DNA of 56,333 nucleotides from Acidobacteriota bacterium (GTDB taxonomy: Bacteria; Acidobacteriota; Terriglobia; UBA7540). The stretch is from contig CADDZC010000016.1 in assembly GCA_902812365.1 (NCBI GenBank), positions 1 through 56,333 of the forward strand, in the 5' to 3' direction. This document shows positions 1 to 8,586 of the stretch, piece after piece. Below the pieces are notes generated by a model. It saw only the letters and a list, made by a program, of their open reading frames with translations, did not search any database and was not told the origin of the DNA. Each line of letters begins with the position of its first letter. Within the stretch, counting starts at the first letter, position 1. Position numbers and translations under genes: made by a program.

Positions 1-6
1 AACGTC

Positions 7-37
7 GTGATGCGAGGCCGAGAAGGCCTCGCATCAC
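7..37 (-). terminator. Strong hairpin, possible terminator of the XRE gene
   Basis: A perfect inverted repeat has 13-bp arms (7-19 and 25-37) and a 5-nt loop (GAGAA). It lies about 105 nt past the stop codon of the minus-strand XRE gene. No T-tract follows on either strand, so it is not a classical rho-independent terminator. It could also serve a gene beyond the left window edge. Confidence 0.45.
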
Positions 38-142
38 CCACACAGACTGAACGGACCGGGACAGTCCGGCCGCCGGGGGCCGCCTCCGGCTTCCCGCCGC
101 GCGCGTGTCCGAGGCGGCCGGGTCGGCGGCGTCCGCGCCGGA

Positions 143-520
143 TTAGCGTGCGGCCAGCTTGCGCGCGAAGTCGAGCAGGAAGGCGCGATCGGTTTCGACC
201 ATGCGCGCCGTGAGGCTCTTCAGCTTCAGCAGAAAGCGGGCCTCCGAACCGGTTGGGCCGCCCTCCTCCGCCAGCTCCTCGAGCGTTTTGCGCGGCGTGA
301 GGTTGGGCGTGGCCGGAGCGTCTTCCCCGGTATAGAAGAGCCGGTACAACGGCACGTCCAGGGCCGCCGCAAACCGCTCCAGAGTTTCCAGCGAGGGAAC
401 GGTATGGCCGTGCTCCACCCGCGAGATGTAGCACCGGAGCAGTCCGCTGGCCTTCTCGACGTCGCCCTGAGACAGGCCCTTCTGCTCCCGCAGCTGACGG
501 ATTCGTTCGCCAATTAACAT
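143..520 (-). CDS. XRE-family HTH transcriptional regulator
   Basis: A 125-residue DNA-binding protein. Residues about 7-60 form a Cro/C1-type helix-turn-helix: IRQLREQKGLSQGDVEKASG is followed by YISRVEHG and a leucine-rich helix that starts SLETLERFA. The remaining 65 residues have no recognisable ligand domain and end in a short basic helix. The ATG at 520 has an AGGGAG ribosome-binding sequence about 9 nt upstream. The gene stands alone between the left edge and pyrB, and the region upstream holds two inverted repeats that could be its own operators. Regulators of this size usually repress small regulons or themselves; the target here is unknown. The family call is firm, the role is not. 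Confidence 0.9.
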   Translation of the reverse strand: MLIGERIRQLREQKGLSQGDVEKASGLLRCYISRVEHGHTVPSLETLERFAAALDVPLYRLFYTGEDAPATPNLTPRKTLEELAEEGGPTGSEARFLLKLKSLTARMVETDRAFLLDFARKLAAR

Positions 521-552
521 TGTGTTGACTCCCTAACCTTGTACGGTTCTCT

Positions 553-570
553 GGCAGGTCATCGCCTGCC
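553..570. promoter_or_regulatory. Inverted repeat upstream of the XRE gene
   Basis: GGCAGG-TCATCG-CCTGCC is a perfect inverted repeat with 6-bp arms, 33 nt upstream of the XRE start codon. It lies in the 181-nt gap between the XRE gene and the 3' end of pyrB. It could be an operator or an RNA hairpin in the leader. Confidence 0.35.
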
Positions 571-620
571 TGATGAAGTTATCGCTGGAATTAACCCGAC
601 AGTCTATGACCCACCTGTAC

Positions 621-636
621 CAGTACTAAAGTACTG
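621..636. promoter_or_regulatory. Perfect 16-bp palindrome upstream of the XRE gene
   Basis: CAGTACT-AA-AGTACTG is a perfect palindrome in a locally AT-richer stretch about 100 nt upstream of the XRE start. Its symmetry and size suit a dimeric HTH regulator. XRE proteins often bind such sites next to their own gene, so autoregulation is the simplest guess. Confidence 0.45.
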
Positions 637-701
637 ATTGGATGATATCCCATCGAAACAAGGGCGTAAAGAGAGAAATCGCGCTCGCCGCCCCGCCGCG
701 C

Positions 702-1661
702 CTAGGGTTGGTCCGGCCGGGGTGCAGGCGGGGAAGCCGGCCGCTCCATGACCCGGGCCAGCAGGGCCATGCGGACGTATAGGCCGTTTTGGGCCTGGCG
801 GAAATAGGCGGCGCGAGGGTCCTGATCCACTTCCATGCTGATTTCGTCGACGCGGGGCAGCGGGTGCATGACGATGGCGTGCGGTTTCATCAGCCGGAGG
901 CTGGCGGCGTTGATGACGTAAAGGCCGCGGCACTTCTCATAATCGGCGATGCGGTCTCCGAAGCGCTCCTTTTGGATGCGGGTCTGGTAAACGACCGCCA
1001 CTTCCGGCAGCACCTTTTCGAGCGAGGACTCCTCGGTGTACTCCACGCCATGTTCGGCGAGGTAGGTCAGAATGTCATCCTTCATTCGCAAGGGAGGCGG
1101 CGCCACGAACCAGATGTGAACGTCGCGGAATTTGCCGAGCAGGTAAGCCAGCGAGCGCACGGTGCGCCCGTTGGCGAGATCGCCCACCATGGCGATGCGG
1201 AGGCCGTCGATCGAGCCGATCTCCTTCTCGATGGTGTAGAGGTCGAGCAGGGCCTGAGTCGGGTGCTGGCCCGGTCCGTCGCCGGCGTTGATCACCGGAA
1301 CCCGGGAAACGGCGGCGGCGCGCTGCGCGGCTCCCACTTCGTAGTGCCGCAGCACGATCAGGTCGGCGTAACCGTTGAGGATGCGGATCGTGTCTTCGAG
1401 CGTTTCGCCCTTCGAGACGGATGAGAACTCGGCGGCGTTCTCAGTGCTGATGACCCGGCCACCCAGCCGGTGCATCGCGGTCTCGAAGGAAAACCGGGTG
1501 CGGGTGGACGGTTCGTAGAAAAGGGTGGCCATGATGCGGTGGCGGAAGGCATCGGAGCCGCCCCGTTCCACCACCTGCTCCATTTGCCGCGTCAGGGTGA
1601 ACAGCTCCGCGAGCGTCGGCCGGTCAAACTGCTGCGCTTCAATCACGTGGTGGAGCTGCAT
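702..1661 (-). CDS. pyrB: Aspartate carbamoyltransferase catalytic subunit
   Basis: Catalyses carbamoyl phosphate + L-aspartate to N-carbamoyl-L-aspartate, the committed step of pyrimidine synthesis. The 319-residue product has the normal length. The carbamoyl-phosphate loop FYEPSTRTRFSFETA is intact, followed by HPTQALLDLYTI, the mobile-loop region RIQKERF and HPLPRVDEI near the C-terminus. The frame stays open well upstream, but homology begins at the ATG at 1661 (MQLHHVIEA), so the longer version is rejected. No pyrC or pyrI is adjacent. The gene is divergent from trpC, with 174 nt between the starts. A PyrR regulator is encoded 48 kb away in the same window and could control it. Confidence 0.96.
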   Translation of the reverse strand: MQLHHVIEAQQFDRPTLAELFTLTRQMEQVVERGGSDAFRHRIMATLFYEPSTRTRFSFETAMHRLGGRVISTENAAEFSSVSKGETLEDTIRILNGYADLIVLRHYEVGAAQRAAAVSRVPVINAGDGPGQHPTQALLDLYTIEKEIGSIDGLRIAMVGDLANGRTVRSLAYLLGKFRDVHIWFVAPPPLRMKDDILTYLAEHGVEYTEESSLEKVLPEVAVVYQTRIQKERFGDRIADYEKCRGLYVINAASLRLMKPHAIVMHPLPRVDEISMEVDQDPRAAYFRQAQNGLYVRMALLARVMERPASPPAPRPDQP

Positions 1662-1745
1662 CAGCGTTGAAGAGGTTTCGCCCTCACAGGCAGTCCATCC
1701 CTGAAGATAGCACAAGTGCGCGGCGGCGCACAAAGACGAGGAGCC

Positions 1746-1774
1746 TTGACGCTGGGGCGAACGGGCTTTAGAGT
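1746..1774 (+). promoter_or_regulatory. Predicted sigma-70-type promoter of the trpC cluster
   Basis: TTGACG (1746-1751) and TAGAGT (1769-1774) are separated by 17 nt and lie about 60 nt before the trpC start. Five of six and four of six bases match the consensus boxes. I see no Trp-rich leader peptide or attenuator in the short leader, so regulation by classical attenuation is not supported. Confidence 0.45.
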
Positions 1775-1835
1775 TAGAATCTGATTTCTTCGGCTCCCTC
1801 CGCCGGCAGCAAGACACGCGAAGGGCGCGCAACGG

Positions 1836-2657
1836 ATGGCGGTCCTCGAGGACATTCTGGCGGCCTGCCGGTCGCGGCTGGCGGCGACTTGCTCCCGCCG
1901 ACCTCTCGCCGAGGTCCGGGAAGCGGCCCGGCTGCGCTCGGAACGGCGGAACTTCGCCGAGGCGCTCCGGACCAGCGAGCTGGCGGTCATCGCTGAGCTC
2001 AAGCGGGCCTCGCCTTCGGGCGGAGTATTGCGCCGCGAGTATGCTTGCCGCGACTTGGCCGCCGCCTACGAGGCCGCGGGAGCGTCGGCACTGTCCGTGC
2101 TCACCGAGCCCCAGTATTTCGGAGGCTCGCTCGGCGACCTCGTGGCGGCGCGGCAGTCGGTGCGGCTGCCCGTCTTGCGCAAGGACTTCATCGTCGAGCA
2201 TTATCAGCTTTACGAATCCGTGGCGGCGGGGGCGGATGCGGTGCTGCTGATCGTCGCGGCGCTCAATGACCGGGACCTGCGGCGTCTGATCGGCTTGGCC
2301 GCCGAGCTTGGCGTGGGGGCGCTGGTGGAAGTGCACACGGCGGAAGAGGTTGACCGGGCGCTCGAGGCTGGGGCTCGCCTGATCGGAGTTAACAACCGCG
2401 ATTTGAACACCCTCAGGGTTGATCTTGAGACTTCTTTTCGCCTCCGAGCCAGGATACCCTCCGGCTGCGTCGCGGTCAGCGAAAGCGGCATCAAAACCGG
2501 CAGCCATTTAAAGCGGCTAAGGGAAGCTGGATTTGACGCGGCGCTGGTCGGCGAACACCTGATGACCTCGGCGGACCCGGGAGGCGCGCTCCGAACGATG
2601 TTGGAGGAGGCGAGATTGGAAACGCGAAATTCGAAGATCGGGGCTTCGCGGCGTTAA
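1836..2657 (+). CDS. trpC: Indole-3-glycerol-phosphate synthase
   Basis: Converts 1-(2-carboxyphenylamino)-1-deoxyribulose 5-phosphate to indole-3-glycerol phosphate in tryptophan synthesis. The 273-residue TIM-barrel protein carries the family motifs: VIAELKRASPSGG (catalytic Lys), VLTEPQYFGGSLGDL, LRKDFIVEHYQLYES with a second Lys, GVNNRDLNTL with Asn-Asn-Arg, and VSESGI before the phosphate loop. A C-terminal tail of about 15 residues goes slightly past the usual end. It is the first gene of trpC-F-B-A and lies 12 nt before trpF. TrpC and TrpF are separate proteins here, unlike the fused enterobacterial form. Confidence 0.96.
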   Translation: MAVLEDILAACRSRLAATCSRRPLAEVREAARLRSERRNFAEALRTSELAVIAELKRASPSGGVLRREYACRDLAAAYEAAGASALSVLTEPQYFGGSLGDLVAARQSVRLPVLRKDFIVEHYQLYESVAAGADAVLLIVAALNDRDLRRLIGLAAELGVGALVEVHTAEEVDRALEAGARLIGVNNRDLNTLRVDLETSFRLRARIPSGCVAVSESGIKTGSHLKRLREAGFDAALVGEHLMTSADPGGALRTMLEEARLETRNSKIGASRR

Positions 2658-2669
2658 AGGCCGCCGCGG

Positions 2670-3377
2670 ATGGCCAGCCCGCTTCGAGGATCGATGGCCT
2701 TGGTGAGTCTCGCGGATGATGTGGTGCCCAGGACGCGGGTGAAGATTTGTGGCATTACGCGCTCGGAAGACGCCGCGTGGGCAGTGAAACTGGGGGCCGC
2801 GGCGCTGGGGTTTAACTTTTATCAGCCTTCGCCGCGTTATATCGCCCCGGCGGCGGCGGCCCTGATTATTCGCCAACTGCCGCCGTTCGTCACGGCCGTC
2901 GGAGTGTTCGCAGACGAGACGCACGGGCGGCGAATCGTCCGCCTGGCGGAGCAGGCGGGAGTGGGCGCGGTGCAATTGCACGGGCCGCGGCTTCCCCGCG
3001 GCGCGGAATCCGGCTGGCTCGAGCGGTTTCCAGTGATCCGGGCGGTGGCCGTCAGGGAGGGCTTCGAAGTGCGGGAACTGGAGGGCATCAAGGCGGCAGC
3101 CCTGCTGCTTGATGGATTCGATCCGGCGCGCCTCGGAGGGACGGGTCGGCCGTTTGACTGGCAGATCGCCAAGCAAGCCAAGCAGTATGGTCACGTCATT
3201 CTGGCCGGCGGCCTGACGCCGGGGAACGTCCACCAGGCCGTGGGTGCCGTGCGGCCGTTTGCCGTTGATGTGGCCAGCGGCGTGGAGTCAGCGCCCGGCA
3301 TCAAGGATCCGGAGAAGGTGAGGGCCTTTATCGAAGCGGTCGAGCAGGCAGACCGGAGCGACGATGAGGCTAACTAG
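2670..3377 (+). CDS. trpF: Phosphoribosylanthranilate isomerase
   Basis: Performs the Amadori rearrangement of N-(5-phosphoribosyl)anthranilate, the step before TrpC. The protein has 235 residues. Key segments are VKICGITRSEDA (catalytic Cys), GFNFYQPSPRYI, VGVFADET, VQLHG, LLLDGFDPARLGGTGRPFDW with the catalytic Asp, LAGGLTPGNV and DVASGVESAPGIKDPEKV. The first 20 or so residues precede the conserved core, so ATG 2694 is a possible alternative start. Translation probably follows trpC directly, since only 12 nt separate them. Confidence 0.95.
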   Translation: MASPLRGSMALVSLADDVVPRTRVKICGITRSEDAAWAVKLGAAALGFNFYQPSPRYIAPAAAALIIRQLPPFVTAVGVFADETHGRRIVRLAEQAGVGAVQLHGPRLPRGAESGWLERFPVIRAVAVREGFEVRELEGIKAAALLLDGFDPARLGGTGRPFDWQIAKQAKQYGHVILAGGLTPGNVHQAVGAVRPFAVDVASGVESAPGIKDPEKVRAFIEAVEQADRSDDEAN

Positions 3378-3449
3378 CTTTAGAATCAACAGATCGATAG
3401 AGGATGCGGATCGTCCGCGGGCGAGCAGCAGGCCGCGGAGGGGCTGGCG

Positions 3450-4673
3450 TTGCGATCGGTAGAAAAGATGTTAACCTCAACACAGGAAAAGACTGATCCT
3501 GACTCACGGGGCCGCTTTGACGAGTTCGGCGGCCGTTACGTCCCAGAAACCCTCATGCACCCCGTCGAGGAGCTCGAGCTGGCTTACGACGAAGCCCGCC
3601 GCGATTCGCAATTCCGGGCGGAGCTGAACCGGCTGCTGCAGGATTTCGCGGGGCGGCCGACGCCGCTGTTCCACGCCCGGCGGCTGACGGAACACTTGGG
3701 TGGAGCTCAGATCTATTTGAAAAGAGAAGACTTACTCCATACCGGCGCCCATAAGATCAACAACTGCCTCGGCCAGGGACTCCTAGCCCGGCGCATGGGC
3801 AAGACGCGGATCATCGCCGAAACTGGAGCCGGCCAGCATGGAGTGGCAACAGCGACGGTCGCGGCGCTGCTCGGCTTTGAGTGCCGCATCTACATGGGAG
3901 AGGAGGACATGGCGCGGCAATCGCCTAACGTCTTCCGTATGAAAATGTTAGGAGCAGAAGTGGTGGGCGTCGCGGCAGGCTCGAAAACCCTGAAGGAAGC
4001 CATTAACGAGGCCATGCGCGATTGGGTGACCCATGTCCGCACCACTCACTACCTGCTCGGCTCCGTGCTTGGACCCCATCCTTATCCGGCGATGGTGCGC
4101 GATTTCCAGAGAGTGATTGGGCAGGAAACTCGCCGGCAAGCGTTGGCAGAACTAGGCCGGCTACCCAACTATCTCATCGCCTGCGTTGGCGGGGGCAGCA
4201 ATTCGATTGGCCTCTTCTACGATTTCATTCCGGACCGCGAGGTAAAAATGGTCGGGGTCGAGGCGGGCGGACGGGGCCGGCACCTCGGCGAACACGCGGC
4301 GCGCTTCGACGGCGGCCGCCCCGGAGTGCTCCACGGCACTTACACCTATGTGCTCCAAACCGAGGACGGCTTGATCTCGCCCACCCACTCGGTCTCGGCC
4401 GGATTGGATTACCCGGCCGTGGGCCCCGAGCACGCCGCCCTCTACCAGCGGCGCCGCGTCCAGTACACGCGCGTGAGCGACGACCAAGCGCTTGACGCCG
4501 CGCGCACGCTCGCCCGCACCGAAGGCATCATCCCTGCCCTCGAATCGGCCCATGCTCTGGCGGAAGTTATCCAGCGCGCGCCTGGCATGAGGCGCGATGA
4601 GGTGATCGTGGCGAACCTCTCCGGCCGGGGCGACAAGGATCTGGGGATTTTTCAGTCGGCGGGAGTCCTTTGA
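3450..4673 (+). CDS. trpB: Tryptophan synthase beta subunit
   Basis: PLP enzyme that condenses indole with L-serine to tryptophan. The 407-residue length is normal. The N-terminal block [10 protein letters not shown] is followed by [16 protein letters not shown], which holds the PLP lysine, then [13 protein letters not shown], the phosphate loop GGGSNSIG and the C-terminal HALAEV and NLSGRGDKD blocks. The TTG at 3450 has a GGAGG sequence about 9 nt upstream and is preferred; ATG 3468 is an alternative. It sits between trpF (72-nt gap) and trpA (78-nt gap) and should form the alpha2-beta2 channelling complex with TrpA. Confidence 0.97.
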   Translation: MRSVEKMLTSTQEKTDPDSRGRFDEFGGRYVPETLMHPVEELELAYDEARRDSQFRAELNRLLQDFAGRPTPLFHARRLTEHLGGAQIYLKREDLLHTGAHKINNCLGQGLLARRMGKTRIIAETGAGQHGVATATVAALLGFECRIYMGEEDMARQSPNVFRMKMLGAEVVGVAAGSKTLKEAINEAMRDWVTHVRTTHYLLGSVLGPHPYPAMVRDFQRVIGQETRRQALAELGRLPNYLIACVGGGSNSIGLFYDFIPDREVKMVGVEAGGRGRHLGEHAARFDGGRPGVLHGTYTYVLQTEDGLISPTHSVSAGLDYPAVGPEHAALYQRRRVQYTRVSDDQALDAARTLARTEGIIPALESAHALAEVIQRAPGMRRDEVIVANLSGRGDKDLGIFQSAGVL

Positions 4674-4751
4674 CGGGCGATAGATAAGGGACGAACGAGG
4701 GGCGGCCGAGGCGCGCAGCCTCCACCTCTGCCCTCCTCCGATCCTCGTGCT

Positions 4752-5549
4752 ATGCCGATCGTTTCCGCGTCTCGCATCGAGGCCAAATTTCGCGACCTGC
4801 GCGACCGCGGTCGCAAGGGGCTGGTGCTCTATCTGACGGCCGGCGATCCCTCGCTCGAGGCGACGGGAGACTTGCTGGCCGCCCTGGAGCGCGGCGGCGC
4901 GGATATTATCGAGCTGGGCGTGCCGTTCTCCGATCCCCTGGCCGACGGGCCGGTGATCCAGCGGGCCTCCGAGCGCGCCGTGCGGGGCGGGGCCACGCTG
5001 GCAAGGATACTCCGCGCGCTGCCTCGCTGGCGCGAATCCGTCCAAGCTCCCATCGTCCTGTTCAGCTATTACAATCCGATTCTTCAGTATGGGCTGGAGA
5101 GATTTGCCCGCGAGGCCAGCAGCGCCGGGGCCGATGGCGTGCTGGCCGTCGATTTGACTCCGGAAGAAGCCGAATCTTACGTAGCGGCCGCGCGGGCCGA
5201 AGGGCTGGACACGGTGTTCCTGGCCGCGCCCACCTCCACCGACGAACGCCTGGCCTTGATCAGCCGGGTCTCGACCGGCTTCCTTTACCTGATCTCGCGC
5301 ACCGGAGTCACCGGCGAGCGAGAGGAAATCTCGGCGACCCTCCAGCCGCTCGTTGAGCGGGCGCAGCGGCTATCGCCGCTGCCTTTGGCGGCCGGATTCG
5401 GCATCTCGAACCCGGCCCAGGTGCGGCAAGTCCAGGCGCTGGCGGAGGCGGCGGTGGTGGGAAGCGCCGTCGTGCGCGCCATCGAAGAGCGCTATCCGGC
5501 GGGCGGGGCGGCCGCGATCGAGAACTGGGTGCGCTGGCTCAAGGGATGA
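4752..5549 (+). CDS. trpA: Tryptophan synthase alpha subunit
   Basis: Cleaves indole-3-glycerol phosphate to indole and glyceraldehyde 3-phosphate and passes indole to TrpB. The 265-residue TIM barrel has the catalytic Glu in DIIELGVPFSDPLADGPVIQ, with the catalytic Asp nearby in the same block. YYNPILQYG, GVLAVDLTPEEAESY, FLAAPTSTDERL, GFLYLISRTGVTGERE and AGFGISNPAQV follow in the family order. It closes the trpC-F-B-A run and is followed by a 128-nt gap and the chorismate mutase gene on the same strand. Confidence 0.97.
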   Translation: MPIVSASRIEAKFRDLRDRGRKGLVLYLTAGDPSLEATGDLLAALERGGADIIELGVPFSDPLADGPVIQRASERAVRGGATLARILRALPRWRESVQAPIVLFSYYNPILQYGLERFAREASSAGADGVLAVDLTPEEAESYVAAARAEGLDTVFLAAPTSTDERLALISRVSTGFLYLISRTGVTGEREEISATLQPLVERAQRLSPLPLAAGFGISNPAQVRQVQALAEAAVVGSAVVRAIEERYPAGGAAAIENWVRWLKG

Positions 5550-5677
5550 TCCGCCGCGGGCGCGGACCCCCCAAGCCTTGGACGTTGGAAGCCGCGCCCC
5601 ACCGCCCGTTGACGGGGCCGGCTGGACTTTGCGAGTGCGACTCCGGCGGTGGCTGCGGATCGGGAGATGAAACGGGC

Positions 5678-5959
5678 ATGAGTGATCTCGACGAGTGGCG
5701 CAAGCGCATCGATGAAATTGATCAGCAATTGGTGAAGCTCCTGAATGAGCGGGCGCAGTGCGCCGTTGAAATCGGCCACATCAAAAAGAGACTTCGCCAG
5801 CCGGCCTGGCAGCCGCAGAGGGAGATGGACATTCTGCGGCACGTGGTGAAATCGAACCCGGGACCGCTGGATGACGCGGCCATCCGGCGGCTGTTCGAGC
5901 GCATCATCGACGAAGCGCGCGCCCTCGAACGCCATGTGATGGACAATGAACCAAAGTGA
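5678..5959 (+). CDS. aroQ: Chorismate mutase, AroQ type
   Basis: Rearranges chorismate to prephenate, the branch point to Phe and Tyr. The 93-residue all-helical protein shows the AroQ pattern: WRKRIDEIDQQLVKLLNERA, then CAVEIGHIKK and a late RLFERIIDEAR helix. These supply the Arg, Lys and Glu residues that line the active site. The frame is open upstream to 5546 but the extra residues are low-complexity, so ATG 5678 is chosen. Its stop precedes aroF by 41 nt. In some bacteria this domain is fused to the N-terminus of DAHP synthase for feedback control; here the two are adjacent but separate and may act as a complex. Confidence 0.92.
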   Translation: MSDLDEWRKRIDEIDQQLVKLLNERAQCAVEIGHIKKRLRQPAWQPQREMDILRHVVKSNPGPLDDAAIRRLFERIIDEARALERHVMDNEPK

Positions 5960-6000
5960 CGAGGGACAGGCCGCACCCTCACGGGAAGGAGTCAGCGGTC

Positions 6001-7017
6001 ATGGTGGTCGTGATGCAAGAAGGGGCGACCGAAGACCAGATTCAGGCCGTTATCAACCGGCTGATGGAGCTCGGCTTTGACGTCCATCGCTCGACGGGCG
6101 TCGCCCAGACCGTGCTCGGCGCGATCGGGGTGCAGGCCGATTTTGATACTCGCAAGGTTGAGCTTCTCGACGGCGTGCAGGAAGTTCACCGCATCTCGTC
6201 GCCCTACAAACTCGCCAGCCGCCATTTTCGTCCCGAAGGCTCCCTGATCCAACTGGGAAAAGGGGTCGCCGTCGGAGGTCGCGAGATCGTCATCATGGCG
6301 GGGCCGTGCAGCGTCGAGAGCGCCGAGCAGATTGACGCCGTCGCCGCCTGCGTCGCCCAGCACGGGGCGCACGTTCTGCGCGGCGGGGCGTTCAAACCGC
6401 GGACATCCCCTTACACGTTCCAAGGCCTCGGACCCAAGGGCCTGGAGCTGATGCGGCGCGCCGCCGACCGGTACGGCCTGCTGGTCGTCTCCGAGGTTAT
6501 GGACCTCACTCAGATTCCTCTCCTGCTCGAGTACGCGGACGTGCTCCAGGTGGGGGCGCGCAACATGCAGAATTACAACCTGCTGAAGGAACTCGGCAAG
6601 GTCGACAAGCCCGTTCTGCTCAAACGAGGCATCGCCGCCACCATCGAAGAGTTGCTGCTCTCGGCGGAATACATCATGTCGGGCGGCAACTATAACGTGA
6701 TTCTTTGCGAGCGCGGCATCCGCACCTTTGAAAACGCCACTCGCAACACCCTCGACGTTTCCGCCATCCCGGTCATCCAGAAACTGTCCCACTTGCCGAT
6801 CATTGCCGATCCGTCGCACGCCACCGGGCGCCGCGACAAAGTGATCCCGATGGCGCGGGCGGCGGTGGCGGCCGGAGCGGACGGCATTCTGGTCGAGGTC
6901 CACAATGATCCTGAACGGGCCCTGAGCGACGGACCCCAGGCGCTCTATCCGTCTCAGTTTGAGCAATTGATGAAGCAGTTGCGGATGATCGCCCCGGCGG
7001 TGGAGCGAACTCTTTAG
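6001..7017 (+). CDS. aroF: 3-deoxy-7-phosphoheptulonate (DAHP) synthase
   Basis: Condenses phosphoenolpyruvate and erythrose 4-phosphate, the first step of the shikimate pathway. With ATG 6001 the protein has 338 residues, the usual length of the type I-beta form. Residues 1-65 or so make an ACT/ferredoxin-like regulatory domain (MVVVMQEGATEDQIQAVI...). The barrel then gives VIMAGPCSVES, RGGAFKPRTSPYTFQG, VGARNMQNYNLL, VLLKRG and DPSHATGRRD, which contain the metal and PEP ligands. A GGAAGGAG sequence precedes ATG 6001, while the longer frame from 5956 lacks support. The N-terminal domain implies feedback inhibition, probably by Tyr or Phe. Confidence 0.95.
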   Translation: MVVVMQEGATEDQIQAVINRLMELGFDVHRSTGVAQTVLGAIGVQADFDTRKVELLDGVQEVHRISSPYKLASRHFRPEGSLIQLGKGVAVGGREIVIMAGPCSVESAEQIDAVAACVAQHGAHVLRGGAFKPRTSPYTFQGLGPKGLELMRRAADRYGLLVVSEVMDLTQIPLLLEYADVLQVGARNMQNYNLLKELGKVDKPVLLKRGIAATIEELLLSAEYIMSGGNYNVILCERGIRTFENATRNTLDVSAIPVIQKLSHLPIIADPSHATGRRDKVIPMARAAVAAGADGILVEVHNDPERALSDGPQALYPSQFEQLMKQLRMIAPAVERTL

Positions 7018-7084
7018 ACGCGGACGAAGTCTCAAGGCCGGGCGCCGGCGCTTCGCCCCCCGGCCTGAAGCCTGTCACTTTTTT

Positions 7085-7951
7085 GTGGAAACGGCCTTCC
7101 GTCACATCACGATCGTCGGGCTCGGGCTCATTGGCGGCTCCTGGGCGCTCGCTCTCAAGCGGCGCGGCTTTGGCGGGACGGTGGTGGGCTGTGATCGCCC
7201 GGAAGTTCTGCGCCAGGCGCTCGGGGGCGGAGCCATTGATTTCGGCGAGCCAGACGCCGCCCGCGCCGTGGCGGAGGCCGACCTGGTCATTCTGGCCGCC
7301 CACGTCGGCGCGATCCTGGATCTTCTGCCGCTGCTCAAGAACCGGGCGCCCGAGCGCGCCCTCATCACCGATGTAGGCAGCACGAAGCGGGTGATTTGCG
7401 AGACGGCGCGGCAAATCTTCGATCGCACTCCGCTGTTTCTCGGAGGCCATCCGCTGGCCGGCAAGGAGCGCGTCGGGTTGGCTCACGCCGAGGCCGCCCT
7501 GTTTGAAAACGCGGGCTACGTCCTCACCCCGCTCTCCCCCGACGATCTCGGCGACCGGAGGGTCAGAGAGTTTTCTCGGCTCATCGAAAGCCTCGGCGGG
7601 CGGCCGTTCGTTACGGATGCGGCGGCGCACGACCGCGCCGTTGCGTTTCTTAGTCACCTGCCCCAGCTCGCCTCCACCGCCCTGGCCAGCGTCGTGGCCG
7701 AGCGCGCCGCCGAAGACTTTGTGCCGCTTGAGCTCGCCGCCTCAGGCTTCCGCGACGCCACCCGCCTCGCCGAGAGCCCTTACGGCCTCTGGCGCGACAT
7801 TTGCCTCACCAACACCGAAAACATCCAGACCGCACTGGAATCGCTTATTCAGAAGCTGGAAGCCATGAAGCTGCATCTGAGCGACCGGGAACTGGAGCGC
7901 GAGTTTGAGCAGGCTCGCCGCCTTCGCGACCAGCTTCGCGGAAAGAGCTAG
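7085..7951 (+). CDS. tyrA: Prephenate dehydrogenase
   Basis: Oxidative decarboxylation of prephenate to 4-hydroxyphenylpyruvate with NAD(P)+. The 288-residue protein starts with a Rossmann loop, ITIVGLGLIGGSWALAL. It continues with VILAAHVGAILDLL, ITDVGSTKR, the conserved active-site region LGGHPLAGKE, and the helical dimer domain with FLSHLPQL and ASGFRDATRLAESP. The start is GTG at 7085, 67 nt after aroF. No fused chorismate mutase or ACT domain is present; the mutase is the separate gene at 5678. The C-terminal 40 residues are a charged helix. Confidence 0.94.
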   Translation: METAFRHITIVGLGLIGGSWALALKRRGFGGTVVGCDRPEVLRQALGGGAIDFGEPDAARAVAEADLVILAAHVGAILDLLPLLKNRAPERALITDVGSTKRVICETARQIFDRTPLFLGGHPLAGKERVGLAHAEAALFENAGYVLTPLSPDDLGDRRVREFSRLIESLGGRPFVTDAAAHDRAVAFLSHLPQLASTALASVVAERAAEDFVPLELAASGFRDATRLAESPYGLWRDICLTNTENIQTALESLIQKLEAMKLHLSDRELEREFEQARRLRDQLRGKS

Positions 7952-8048
7952 CGAGGCGGCCCTGAGTTTGGCCAGCCGGATGCCGATCCTCGTGCTAACC
8001 TAGAGAGCGGACAGCGCCCTCTTGGCGGCGGTTGGCGGAGCCCTCGCG

Positions 8049-8555
8049 ATGCTGGAAGACGTTCTGGCCATCCTCGACACCACTCCCGGGAAGCTGCGGC
8101 GGGAAATCACGGCCATGCCACCACGCGCCCTTCAGAGCCGGCCCGCTCCCCACCGCTGGTCGGTGCAAGAGATTCTGGCGCACCTCGACGATGTGGAAGC
8201 GCTCGGCATGCGGGCGCGGGTCGAGGCCATCATCCGGCAGGATCGCCCCGAGCTACCGCTTTTTGATCAGGAGAGGCGCGCCGTGGAGCTCCGTTATGAC
8301 TTGAAAGATCCCTTCCGCAGCCTCGAGCATTTCGCCCGCCAGCGCCGCGCCAACGTCAAATGGCTGCGAACGCTGCGGCCCGCTGACCTCCGGCGTCCCG
8401 GGCTCCACCCGACGGTCGGCGAGATCACCGCGGGCGAAATCATCCATGCCTGGGCGCTGCACGATCTCGGGCATCTGAGGCAGATTCTGGAGATCGAGCG
8501 ATCGGCTCTGTGGCCGCGGATCGGGAATCTGAAGGCTCTGTACAAGCTGAGCTGA
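8049..8555 (+). CDS. DinB-like (DinB_2) four-helix protein
   Basis: A 168-residue cytosolic protein of the DinB/YfiT superfamily, four-helix-bundle proteins that usually hold one divalent metal through three histidines. The first histidine candidate is in [15 protein letters not shown] and the later pair is in [20 protein letters not shown], in the expected order. Members include thiol-dependent transferases and many proteins of unknown role. It is not related to DNA polymerase IV. It sits between tyrA and the CoA-transferase pair on the same strand, 31 nt before the latter. No specific substrate can be given. Confidence 0.8.
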   Translation: MLEDVLAILDTTPGKLRREITAMPPRALQSRPAPHRWSVQEILAHLDDVEALGMRARVEAIIRQDRPELPLFDQERRAVELRYDLKDPFRSLEHFARQRRANVKWLRTLRPADLRRPGLHPTVGEITAGEIIHAWALHDLGHLRQILEIERSALWPRIGNLKALYKLS

Positions 8556-8586
8556 AGGCCGGAGTCCCCCGGGGAGCAGGCGGGCT

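Noticed and set aside
1662-1835. PyrR-binding attenuator in the pyrB leader
   Set aside because: A GTGCGC/GCGCAC hairpin (1716-1731) exists but no terminator/antiterminator pair or PyrR loop consensus is visible.
1662-2507. N-terminal extension of pyrB to about 600 residues
   Set aside because: The extension runs antisense through trpC and lacks homology; ATCase begins at 1661.
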